A stretch of 64,000 bases of DNA from Jaltomata sinuosa (lineage: Eukaryota > Streptophyta > Magnoliopsida > Solanales > Solanaceae), in assembly GCA_003996215.1 (NCBI GenBank), contig QJPP01001439.1, positions 310,001 through 374,000 on the forward strand. The letters are read 5' to 3'. A program made the position numbers and the translations under genes. Below, in pieces: positions 11,501 to 21,305 of the stretch. Numbering within the stretch: the stretch's first letter is position 1; the number at the start of each line of letters is the position of its first letter. The notes below the pieces were generated by a model that saw only the letters and a program-made list of their open reading frames with translations, made no database searches and was not told the origin of the DNA.

Positions 11501-12196
11501 CACATTGAGGATAAAATGAGAGAAGGTATGGTTAGGTCATGTGCTACGTCGACCTACAGATGCACCGGTCAGTACGTGTGACACTATGATGAGTAAAGGT
11601 GTTAAAAGGAGATGGAGTATTACCTAGAATTACATGGAGGGAAGTTTGCCTCGAAAGACCTACATGTCGTTGGAATCAATGCAGACCTAGCTAAAAATAG
11701 GATATGATGGTAGAATAAAATCCTTTTTCTAGCATAACTAGCATATTTTTCAGTATTCGTCCCTTTATACTTCGCTACTCAAATAGTATGCTTTAGTCCG
11801 ATTGAAACTCGTGATGTGCCCTTAACTCACACATCACGAGATGTCCTCTTACTAATAAACCAATGCCCTTGAGGCAAAAGTGTCTTCAGCCATATGCCAT
11901 GTATCAATTCTGAAGAGATGTATATCTAGTTAGACCCTTACGATAATTTTTTGAAAATCTTGCTCCATGATTTTGAAACAACTTATTACATGCTATAACA
12001 TGTTATGATTTGTCTATTGCTTCAGGTGTCAACGAAGGCCCGAGAAGTTTCAGTGTTGATGCCAGGAGAAGACGTCCCTACTTTCATCGCCAATCCTGCT
12101 CCCGTACCCTGTCCTCCCGAACGTGATCCATGGCCTCCCCATCAACAGAATTCCTTGCCCGGTTTCTTGAACTTGGACTCAAATGCACAATCCTAG
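8577..12196 (+). CDS. Plant-specific single-pass membrane protein, 150 aa, two exons
   Basis: Exon 1 is 8577-8858 (94 codons), with donor AAA|gtaagtg. Exon 2 is 12026-12196, after acceptor cttcag, with stop TAG. The frame is preserved across a 3.17-kb intron. The protein opens with a Gly/Pro/Trp-rich stretch (MGEVEGWGWPPSPSGSP), then a conserved-looking block with DDHWTHFDNSVNAVSFGFVA leading into one hydrophobic segment (about residues 35-57) that ends FERFIRP. The tail is polar and Pro-rich (VLMPGEDVPTF, PCPPERDPWPPH). I recognise the fold as a small family annotated as uncharacterised in plants, but cannot give a function. The long intron holds two LINE fragments and a retroposon. Reading through the donor would add a 44-residue unrelated tail and is not favoured. 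Confidence 0.8.
9325..9850. mobile_element. Dispersed repeat split by a TS-type retroposon
   Basis: The outer repeat begins AAAGGCAGAGCTAGAATTTTGAG and resumes after 9787 as GGTTTGTTCAAACCCGTAGG and AGCTCTAGCTCCGCCCCTGA. Between them sits a (TTG)n-type retroposon at about 9475-9787, with the body GGGTCTATTGGAAACAACC, TTTGCGTACACTCTACCCTC and the tail TTATGTTGTTGTAG. This suggests insertion of one repeat into another inside the intron of the 8577 gene. Confidence 0.5.
10180..10760 (-). mobile_element. LINE ORF2 fragment: reverse-transcriptase zinc-binding region
   Basis: Read on the minus strand with several frame breaks. FALWLHIQRRHMTADRL, then DNDPICVMCKTINGTRDC (a CxxC pair), and further on AEFVHALWRERNSRIFE follow the order of the zf-RVT domain and the C-terminal tail of plant LINE ORF2. 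It is a dead remnant, antisense to the host gene. Confidence 0.65.
11400..11740 (+). mobile_element. LINE reverse-transcriptase C-terminal fragment
   Basis: In shifting plus-strand frames it reads IEDKMRE, then WLGHVLRRPTDAPVST (from 11530), then MMSKGVKRRW. This is the conserved tail of plant non-LTR reverse transcriptases (commonly RWFGHVxRRPxDAPV). Frame breaks show it is a relic, in sense orientation within the intron. Confidence 0.65.
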
Positions 12197-14222
12197 CTTG
12201 GCTCAATTGATGGAGCAAAATTTGGAGTTCACCAATTGGCTTTTTTGGCCCTCCCCATGGCTCCTTAATTTATGTACATAGAGTTTATAGGCATTGAATT
12301 CCTAGCTCAACTGGTGACCTCTATCTTCAGAACAGTCCGTCTGGCTACTATAAATGAATATTGCGTTAATAGAGTAAGTTGTTCTTTAAGTCGTGTTCTT
12401 CTTTTTCTTTGTTATTTTGAATCCGGTACTTTGGGAAGAGATAGCAAGAGAAGCTTTAACTTTGTTGCCAATATTTTCCAGAATTGACACTATCATTGGC
12501 ATTGGTTTGTCAAAAGGTTACAACAATAGAGTCCGAAGTCTAAAGGGCAAACTTTTTGAATAAAAAATTCCAAAACGGCCACTGAAACGTGAAGTAAATG
12601 TTAATCTTTAATCCAGGCTCCTCTAGTTTATGGACCAGATCCCAAATTTCTTGACCATTTCATTGTATATTTTTTGCAAAGCATAGTCCAAAATGCTGCT
12701 GCTGAGATCATACAACAGTAGGTAAGCTTGAGACATGAACTTTATATTATGGCCTAAGCCATCGTTTCCAACAATCTACACGGAGCCAACAATTGGAGGG
12801 ACCAATGATAAATTCTCACAATGCATCATGGGAATGCTCATACTACCACAGAGGGAGGTCGTGACAAGTGAGGTTTGCTCAAGTAATTGAACATCACCAC
12901 CACTAATCGATAGGTTGAGAGTTTGAGTCACGCTGGAGGGTAGGTGATAACACTATTGATCCTCCTAGGGATGGGTCTAAAAGAAGATAAGTTTTTGCAC
13001 GGATTGCCCCTATTTCAACGATTGTTTTTAATTTTTGCCTCTGCTGCCTATTAAATGAAAATTTGTGGATCAAAGTACCATTATTTATGACCTAATTCGT
13101 TCGACATAAGTTTAGAGAACTTTTGCGTCGCTCGACATAAATTCTGTAGGATATAAGTTATGCGGCATAAATTATGTAGTATATCTTTGACCTAATTCGC
13201 TCGGCTTAAGTTTAGAGAAATTTTGTCTTGCTCAGCATAAGTTTTGTAGGAATTAAGTTATGCCTTTTACGACATAACTTGTGAGTTCTGAAACTAAATT
13301 TTGCTTCGCTCGGCATAAGTTGAACAAAATCTACTGGGTCGGCCGAACACGTATTCGAGCTTCTAGCTCCACCTGTGTTCCCATGTGATATTCAGTATAT
13401 CTAATTTTGAGCCCTGATTAATCTTCATTTGTGTCGCGTAAGACTCACTAAAGGAGAAAGTGCTTCCTATTAAGATTTTTTAATACAAATACACTTGAAT
13501 AAAATTTATTGGGTCAGCCGAACCCGTATTCGGGCTTCTAGCTTTGCGCATATTTCCATATGTATTCAATATATCTAATTTTGAACCTCGATTAATCTCG
13601 ATTCGCGTCGTCATTAAATAAGAAAGTGCTTTCTGTCAATATTTTTTTTATTCTCAAACTCAAAATTTCTAATTAAAAAAAAATAAAAAAATCATACTCA
13701 TCCCACCACAATCATTGACGATAACAAGTCACAAACTTATATTCAATATTCGTCAAAGTTTCCCAATGCACAAAACTGTCTGTCCAATATATATAAATGC
13801 GGTCTCATCAAAGTTTTCAACAACTTCTTGTTCCATTTTCTTTAATTCTCACATGCATCTCCTCGTTAGATACTTCTTTCGTTTTGTTTTATATGATCGT
13901 GTTTGATTGTGTACGAAATTTTAAAAAATAATTAAGATGAGATAAAATATTATTACACATTTAAATCAACTCTAGCATAAAGAGAAGTTTAAACTTCACA
14001 TTAATTAAATTATACAAATATCATATTCTGTTGAAGACGATAAATTCAATTAATTATATGCTTGTGCAATATAATTAAGAATGAAATACAGTATGACTTC
14101 TAAAGTACAACAGAAAAATAACACACTAAAATTAAAAAGAAAATAGATTAATTAAATATCCAATCTAACAATATGATACATTTTTCTCAAGAATTAATCT
14201 CCAACCAATAATATATATATTT
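12197..14222. other. Intergenic: 3' UTR, short repeats, family-B copies
   Basis: The first 300 bases are likely 3' UTR of the upstream gene. Around 13040-13330 imperfect repeats of TCGGCATAAGTTTAGAGAA and GTAGGATATAAGTTATGCC occur, at least three times. 13375-13485 and 13555-13650 are two family-B repeat copies, each preceded by GTCGGCCGAACACGTATTCG or a near match. No gene seen. Confidence 0.5.
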
Positions 14223-15263
14223 TTAAATAAAAATAAAACATTCCAAGGATACAAGTGGATTTTCAATAGTTTCATTAATTCCACTTGTCAAAGACCTCTT
14301 ATAATTATTATTTTCCCTATTACTCCTACTACCATTTCCGGGTTCCGGCGCCGGACTCCGACGCCGGTCACCTAATTCCGATCTCACCCTTCCCGGAGAC
14401 TTACCGGTTTTCCTCGTTGACGGGCATCTACTTATACTGTTCTTCGTTCCTCCGTTGATTTGATCTCCACACATCACCGGTGACCTCGATCTCCGGCATG
14501 ACCCGACCCGACCCGGAGAAATGTTCCGGGTTTGACCCGACCCGGATAGGTGATCCGGCTTTCTGGCTGGAGAAGTGTTTCGGGTCTGACCCGACCCGGA
14601 TAGGTGATCGGACCTTCTAGCCGGAGAAGTGTTCCGGTGCTTCGCCGGAGATTTCTGCCGGACATCTTTGATCGGCGTCTCTTTCGGGTCTGACCCGACC
14701 CGGATATGCTTGCCGAGATCTTTGGTCGTCATCTCTTTCGGATCTGACCCGACCCGGATGCTCTTGCTGAGTTCATTGGTCAGCTCTTTCGGGTCTGGCC
14801 CGACCCGGATGTTCATGCTGGGCTTTTTGGCCAGCTCTTTCGGGTCTGGCCCGACCCAGATGTTCATGTTGGACTCTCTGGCTGTCTCCTTGGGGTCAGA
14901 CCCGACCCGAACACTCATGTTGAATCTTTTGTACGTATCGGAAGGTTCACGGGAGTGTTCGTCTTTGGGGTTGAAAATCCTGGCGATTTTGAAAACATGA
15001 CTATCATGAATATTATGGCATTGTTTTTTCTCTGGAGAGATTTTTTTTTTTGGATTATTATTATTTTTTTCATCAGTAGTACTATGGAATATGGGATTAT
15101 TAATAATAATTGGAGTTTCTGAAAGAATTTCTTTGACTTCTTCTTCTTCTTGTTCAAGAAATGGAAGTGTTAATGGTGGAGATCTATGAGTAGTAGTTGT
15201 GGTTTGTAATTTGGTGTTAGAATTTGGCGGTGTTTTCGTAGTTCTACTAAGAAAACAACCCAT
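14223..15263 (-). CDS. Predicted N-myristoylated, internally repeated Ser/Arg/Pro-rich protein, 346 aa
   Basis: Single exon. The start MGCFLS has Gly2 and Cys3, the pattern of N-myristoylation plus palmitoylation, predicting membrane attachment. A low-complexity, acidic and Asn-rich region follows to about residue 85. Then come five 17-18-residue repeats built on IRVGSDPKE (about residues 113-200), and then two 18-residue repeats with SDHLSGSGQTRNTSPAR followed by a basic SPGR-rich stretch. The tail ENPLVSLECFIFI looks conserved in a family of plant MGC proteins I recall only vaguely. The coding region is far richer in G+C than its surroundings, owing to the repeats. No enzymatic domain is visible and the function is unknown. 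A plus-strand frame at 14629-15000 is a by-product of the repeats. Confidence 0.75.
   Translation of the reverse strand: MGCFLSRTTKTPPNSNTKLQTTTTTHRSPPLTLPFLEQEEEEVKEILSETPIIINNPIFHSTTDEKNNNNPKKKISPEKKQCHNIHDSHVFKIARIFNPKDEHSREPSDTYKRFNMSVRVGSDPKETARESNMNIWVGPDPKELAKKPSMNIRVGPDPKELTNELSKSIRVGSDPKEMTTKDLGKHIRVGSDPKETPIKDVRQKSPAKHRNTSPARRSDHLSGSGQTRNTSPARKPDHLSGSGQTRNISPGRVGSCRRSRSPVMCGDQINGGTKNSISRCPSTRKTGKSPGRVRSELGDRRRSPAPEPGNGSRSNRENNNYKRSLTSGINETIENPLVSLECFIFI
14470..14920 (-). repeat. Coding minisatellite with a GC-rich core
   Basis: The core CGGGTCGGGTCAGACCCG recurs about every 51-54 bp. Five copies are read as RVGSDPKE and two neighbouring copies are read one base shifted as SGSGQTR. 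The core contains the inverted repeat CGGGTC-T-GACCCG. Confidence 0.8.
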
Positions 15264-15456
15264 TTTTGGAATTCGGTAAAACGGATATTAAGATATCTGA
15301 AAGATAAGATCGATTTGAGGTTGTGTTTTGAGAGTGATAAGAAGTTTGAACTTATTTGTTACACAAACTCACATGAGAGTAAGTGTTTGGATGTAGAAGT
15401 GTTTTTTTCCGGTTGAACTAATAAAGCAAGCGACGCTAGAGGTCAGAAACCCTAGA

Positions 15457-15464
15457 TTATATAC
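15457..15464 (-). promoter_or_regulatory. Candidate TATA box for the MGC-protein gene
   Basis: On the minus strand it reads GTATATAA, about 194 bases upstream of the ATG at 15263. This is a plausible TATA box giving a leader of about 160 nt. Confidence 0.45.
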
Positions 15465-15699
15465 ATCTTCGATTAGAGAGAGCCAGTTTGATCGATTTGC
15501 ATCTCCGCGATCCAACTCATGTTTAATTGGTAAGAGGAGAGAATTGAAAGTAGAAAGATGAAAAAGAGTTGGGAAGGAGTGAATGGAGTAGAATGATAAG
15601 TCAATGAAGTGTATCTATTGTTGTATATCTTGTATAAATATGTAATTATGTATAGACAGGTAGGATGATTTGATTTTCATTAATTGCATGGTGGTGACA

Positions 15700-15701
15700 T
15701 C

Positions 15702-15732
<31 letters not shown>

Positions 15733-15785
15733 GGAGTGGGCCAAGACCCCCCACCCCCACCCCCTTATGCCCCTCCACCCCATAC
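15700..15785. repeat. (AAAT)n microsatellite next to a C-rich tract
   Basis: Seven AAAT units at about 15702-15731 are followed at 15746-15783 by C-runs of five or more separated by single A bases. The minus strand therefore has quadruplex-type G runs. Confidence 0.7.
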
Positions 15786-16374
15786 CTATTTTAGTTTTTT
15801 TTTAATTGATTTATCGTTCTATTTTTTTTTATATTTCGATATGTAAACAAAAATATTATCCTAAAAAGAATAAGAGTGGTGGGGAAGGGAACTACGGCCT
15901 ACAGGGTGGAGATGACGATGAGTTGTGTTGGTGGTGTGGATACAATTAATGCGGAATACTACTTGTGAAACTTATTTTTTCTATTTCCACTAGAAAGTCA
16001 TTTTCTCATTTTTAAAATCTTATTTTCTAAAAAAATATTTTCCAAAAAATTTGACCAATCAAACATAAAAATATTTTCCTTCGTATCGAAAACATCCTTA
16101 GGTTTCAAATGAAGTGGAGGGGGTGGGGTAGAACTACAAGAGTTGGAAAAGGGACAAAAGTGTCCATTTAGGGAAATTTTTGGATCTCCTAATCATCAAA
16201 TTAAGAAATGATTAGTGGTCAGTAATGGTCACATTTATGATTATTGCTGCTGGATTAATAGTAATCCATCCACTAATCACATACATAATTTAGGGAACAT
16301 ATACATGTGAAATTAGTTAAACTGACATAATGAAAGAAGAATAAAAGCAATAGGTGATATATAACAATATGTTT
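15786..16374. other. Intergenic, foldback MITE fragment
   Basis: 15970-16100 holds TTTCTAAAAAAATATTTTCC and AAAAATATTTTCCTTCGTATC, matching the GAAAATATTTTCC foldback family also seen at 61014-61735 and 63330-63430. Otherwise nothing is recognised. Confidence 0.4.
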
Positions 16375-16575
16375 TTCTTTTTTTTCCCGTTCGGCGTTCG
16401 ATAGTCTGTATTGATGTCTGACTAAATCTAAATTCGCACATTGCAAGATTTATTCCTAGGAACAACGCTCTCAACAAAATTTTTGCATTCCCAGAGGTTC
16501 GAATTCGAGACCTCTGGTTAATGATGGAGGAATCCCTACCATCCCACCACAACTCACGATATAACAATATGTACA
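16375..16575 (+). repeat. Family-B SINE-like repeat, best copy
   Basis: Contains CGGCGTTCGATAGTCTGTATT, CTAAATTCGCACATTGCAAG, CCAGAGGTTCGAATTCGAGA and CCTCTGGTTAATGATGGAGG. The GGTTCGAATTCGA segment resembles a Pol III B box, which is why a tRNA-derived SINE is suspected. Confidence 0.5.
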
Positions 16576-19455
16576 TTGGTTACTGAATTTGTTGGGATAG
16601 TTGGGATCCTTTCACTCCTAACCAGTGGTCTCAAGTTCTCGAGCATGTGAGAATGGTAAAAAAAAAATCTTTTGAGCTACCCCAGAAATAGGTTTTGCAA
16701 TACGCGAATCTAAATTTAATCGAACTCAATACGAATACTGGATACCAAATAAGAAAAAAAAAGGTCTATTTTTTTTAGATGAAATACTAACTTACATAAA
16801 TATTATGTTAATTGTGCTTGGTGCCAATCACAATTATGATATTGGTGATGGGGAGAAAACTCCATCCTTTAAATTATAAACTTTGACTTGGATTAATCTA
16901 ATGTATATAATTAGATCTGATCTAATCCTAATTTATGTTACTATTATATTTTAATTAAGTAATATTTTGAAAGTTTTAAAAAAGTAAAAGAAAGGTGAAA
17001 CTTCACATAGCTCAAATAATATTTGTATATGTGATTTAAGATTTAATATATGTATTATTTCTATTCCAAATTCGTTAATTTTAAAAAAAATTGATTTTCT
17101 TGAGACAGTATAAAAACCTTAAGTTCTTATACGAAATAATTTGTTAACTCGTTGAATCTTGATTATCTCTATTATCGATTAAAAATTAATTTTGAGCTCT
17201 GAGAATAAAGAAACTCTTGAAAAAAAAACACTCTTTTTTATGGACATTAAGTAACATAAATTTAAATTAATTGAATAAGTGAAATTTTGGATATCCTATA
17301 CTTAGTTTTAGGGTCATTAACATGCACCACAACTTGTAATACTAATAAACGATGTTTATATTCTAAATTCGTCTCTAATTTATTTCTTTGGTGTACTTGA
17401 TCGAACGAGCTTCAAATTCTGAATCCGTATCTGTTTATCTTAATGGTATGCTTGTTCATTCAATTGATAATGAATGGTGTGTGACAGAGTACAATTACAA
17501 ACTTCACAACGAATTAATGAGCTTCTGAAATTTCCTCAAACACATGACAATACAATGCAAAGATTGGCCCATGACACAAACCAATCATGATTTTAGTTCA
17601 TGGCTTTGTCTTTTGTATAATAATGACTTTCTTTTATATTATTTTTCATCCGAGTTCGATATTCATATTAAAATTCGATTATATTCGGTCTCGACACTTT
17701 TATATGACCTACTTCTAAAAAGAGTGTTTTCAATATGATTTTTTCCATCTTCAGAAGCTCGAATATGAGACCTTACTATAGTAAGATGGATGGATTTCAA
17801 TCGTTCCACCATAACTCGTATTCATGTATATTTATGGCTATTATACTTTCTCATATTCATGTTATCTTTCATTTATTAAACTCTATGCATTTTATTTTAT
17901 ATATAAATGTTTAATTTGATATCATAGAAAAAGGAAGAAGACTTTCAATATTATATTCTTAGAACTTGTCATTTTAAATAAATGATGATGTTTCTATGGT
18001 CATTACAACATTGTTATTAAGGGTAAAATAAAAAATTTAAAGTTAATGAATTTTTAATACAAAAAAATATTATTCTTTTTGAAATAAATTAATCCCTTTT
18101 GAATTACTCGGTCTTTAAAGCTTCTATTAGCGCTAAGGTCAGATATGAAATAATATAAAAGGAAAGTATCGTTCCTCAGTAATCTTTTGCCATTTTAAAT
18201 TTATTATCTGATAGGCGAATCAGAGAGTTTCCTAGCTCAATCTCCACTCCATGTTTAGCTCTTAAATATTCGTAAAGTTGCTTGAAAATAAAATTGATTT
18301 CACTCCAAGTCCTAACAACCAGATATGAAAACAGCAAACTTGATTAAAAGTAGCTGATAAATATTAATTTTTTTTTAAAAAAAAAATTATCAACCTAAAT
18401 TAGGGTTCAAGATTATAATTCACTTTAGGAAAGGATTTATGATGAGAATTTCATTTATTAAAGGTGACAGCATGGTCCATCAAGTTTCATCATCTAACAT
18501 TCAACCCTGTCCCTTTTGCATTTAATATATGTCACCTACTAGTTTTTGTTTGGTATATGGGATTATTATTTATTTCATTTCAATTTATATGATGGTGCTT
18601 GACGAAAATTTTTACTCATTCCTCCCCAAAATCTTGTTGTTTTTCCCGTTTAAGAGAGTCAATGTAACTAATCTACAAATTTAAATTGGATTAAATCAAC
18701 ACAATATTTTTTAAAATTAAAGTTTAGATATTTAAAAACACTAAAAAGAAGTACTATCGTTAGTTGCCGCGGTAGGTAATCCGTAATAGGGTTTATTTTG
18801 GCTTTTATGGTGAAGAAGAAGACTATTTTAAATTGTAAAAATTGCTCGAACTAGTGATCTCGGTACACATATTACTCTTTATAGTGGTACTTTAAAAAAA
18901 TTACATAACATATATAGCGAGATTATGTAATTTTATAGCAAATATACACTCAAACATGTATTTGTTTATCTAAAAACCCTAGCCGTTATTGCACACACAT
19001 ATATCCACATATAGTTGGTCACATGTATATCCAACTTCTGCTTTGAAAATTTATACATACATATATCGTTGTCCACACATACATTCAACTTCTGCTTTGA
19101 AAATTTAAACATACATATACAATCGGTCACAATACATACACATTCAGTCACAATCAAATATTATATTCACACATTTTTTTAGTTAAGATGAGATATTATA
19201 TTCACACGAATACATGTATCTTCCACGTTTTAAAACTACAGTGCTACTGCATTTTGAAATATAACAAATCTTGCTAATTTTTCATTTTTTGTAAAAATGA
19301 GCGCTAATTGCGCTATTTATGAAATTTTCTCTTTTAAATTACTGGCCCACATACTCAAAACAGATGAGAGTCACCCTTTGTGCCACATCAATTGATCATA
19401 AATTTAATTGAGGCGTCTAAATAAAATTTCCTGACAATTTCGACATATTTAATCG
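16576..19455. other. Intergenic, AT-rich with repeat fragments
   Basis: Family-B fragments lie at about 17380-17440 and 17640-17815 (AGAAGCTCGAATATGAGACC). At 18940-19160 short repeats of ATACATATA and CAACTTCTGCTTTGAAAATTT occur twice. No gene seen. Confidence 0.45.
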
Positions 19456-21305
19456 GGACAACTATACAAATGCCCCTTAAAGGGGGTGGCTTTGTATTTT
19501 TGCCCCTCATAAGAAAGGTCTTATAAAAATAGCCTTCCTTGTTTTTATTTATATTTATAGAACAACTACCTTTTTGCCCCTCTATACCTCAAATATTTTT
19601 AAATAACTCTCCATGCTCATTTGCCTCTCAACTTTTATATTTATTTTTTCTTTTTTTTTATTTTTTTCTTTTTAGTTTTTCTTTTTCCTTTTTTTTTTCT
19701 TTTTTTCTCAACCTTTTTTTTTTTTTTTTTTTTTCTTTCTTCTACGTTTTTTCTCTTTTTTCTCAATCTTTATTTTTTTCCTTTTCTCCTCTCAATTCTA
19801 TTTTTTTTCTCCTTTTTTTTATTTTTTTATTTTTCTCAACCTTTATTTTTTCATTTATTTTTTGTTTTGTTTTTTTTTCTTCGTTTTTTCCTTTTTTTCT
19901 CAATTTTTATTTTTTTCCTCTCAACTTCTATTTTTTTTATTTTTTCTTTGATTTTTAATTTTTCTTTTCTCTTTTTTTTAAATCATTTTTCTCGACCTTT
20001 ATTTGTTTTATGAGATGTTCTATAACTCTTGTGTTAGAGGCAAGACTTAGCCTAAGAACTTCCAAACAACAAATTATGCCCCATGAGCAAGACTTGACAC
20101 TAGTACATTGTGTCTTTATTTATGATATGTTCTATAACAGTTGCCTCAGAGGCAAGACTTAGCCCAAGGATCTCTCAAAAAATACAAGTTACACCCATGA
20201 GCAAGAGTTCACACTACTTCTTTGTGTTTTGATTTATGAGATACTCTATAACTCTTGCCTTAGAGGCAAGACTTAGCTCAAGAATTTTTAAACAACAAGT
20301 TATGCCCCACGAGCAAGACTTGACACTACCTCATCAAGGACTTTCAAACAATAAGTTACACCCCATGGGTAAGAGTTGACACTACCACATTGTGCTTGAT
20401 TTATGAGATGCTCTATAACGCTTGCCTAAGAGGCAAGACTTAGCCCAAGGACTTCCAAATAACAAGTTACGTCACATGGGCAAGAGTTGACACTACCACA
20501 TTGTGTCTTGATTTATGCGATGCTCTGTAACTCTTGCCTTAAAGGCAAAACTTAGCTCAAAGACTTTCAAACAACAAGTTACGCCTTATGGGCAAGAGTT
20601 GACACTAGCACATTGTGTCTTAATTTATAAGATGCTTTATAACTCTTGCCTTAGAGGCAAGACTTAGCTCAAAAAATTTCAAACGACAAGTTATGCCCCT
20701 CGAGCAAGACTTGACACTACCTCATTGTATCTTGATTTATGATATATTCTATAATATTTATCTTAGAGTCAAGACTTGTTTCAAAGGACTTCCAAATAAC
20801 AAAGCACGTCCTTAAATTTACTTCGATTTCAAATAAAGAAGATCCTCTTTGCGGATTATCCAACTTTTTGTTCATTAGCAAAAAATAATAGAGGTTAAGA
20901 AAAAAGAAAAAAAAGAGAAGAAAGAAAGAGAAAAGGAAAAAATAAAGATTAAAAAAAAGGAAAAAAGAAAAAAAAAAAATAAAGGTTGAGAAAAAAAAGA
21001 ACAAAAAAAAAAGTTGAGAGAAAAAGAAAAAATAAAAAAAATAAAAATAAAGGTTGAGAAAGAAGAAAACGAGAATTAAAAAAAATTGAGAAAAAAGAAA
21101 AAAAATTAAAAAGATAAAAGAAAAAGGAAAAAATGAAAATTAAAAGTTGAGAGACAAATGAACATGAAGAGTTGTGGTGTAGAGGGGTAAAAATGTATTT
21201 GTTCTATACATAAAAAGGAAGGAAGGGTATTTTTTAAAGACTTTTCTTATGAGGGGCATAAATTGAATATCACTCACTTTTCAGGACACTCCATGTAATT
21301 TCCTG
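19456..21305. mobile_element. MULE-like foldback transposon, 1.85 kb
   Basis: Flanked by the 10-bp direct repeat TATTTAATCG (19446-19455 and 21306-21315). The left arm starts GGGACAACTATACAAATGCC; the inverted right end starts CAGGAAATTACATGGAGTG. The arms share TGCCCCTCATAAGAAA, then GTCTT, ATAGAACAA, CCCCTCTA, TGTTCATTTG/TGCTCATTTG and CTCTCAACTTTTA, in the same order for about 500 bp. They consist largely of T-rich (left) or A-rich (right) sequence with CTCAACCTTTA motifs. The loop is a tandem array (listed next). No transposase frame is visible, so the element is non-autonomous. A 9-11-bp target duplication suits Mutator-like elements. Confidence 0.75.
20010..20830. repeat. Loop of the foldback element: about seven copies of a 112-bp unit
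   Basis: The anchor AGGCAAGACTTAG (or a close variant) lies at about 20038, 20149, 20264, 20431, 20543, 20654 and 20766, giving spacings of 111-115, with one truncated unit between 20264 and 20431. Each unit contains the hairpin CTTGCCTTAGAGGCAAG plus AACAAGTTATGCCCCATGAG and TTGACACTACCACATTGTG. Confidence 0.8.

Noticed and set aside
14629..15000. 123-residue plus-strand open frame opposite the MGC-protein gene
   Set aside because: It is the complement of in-frame repeats; its own repeats mirror those of the minus-strand gene and it has no start context or homology.
19539..20013. Long Phe/Ser/Leu-rich open frames (plus strand) and a similar minus-strand frame at 20717-21004
   Set aside because: They are translations of the T-rich arms of the foldback element; length reflects lack of stops in poly-pyrimidine DNA, not coding.
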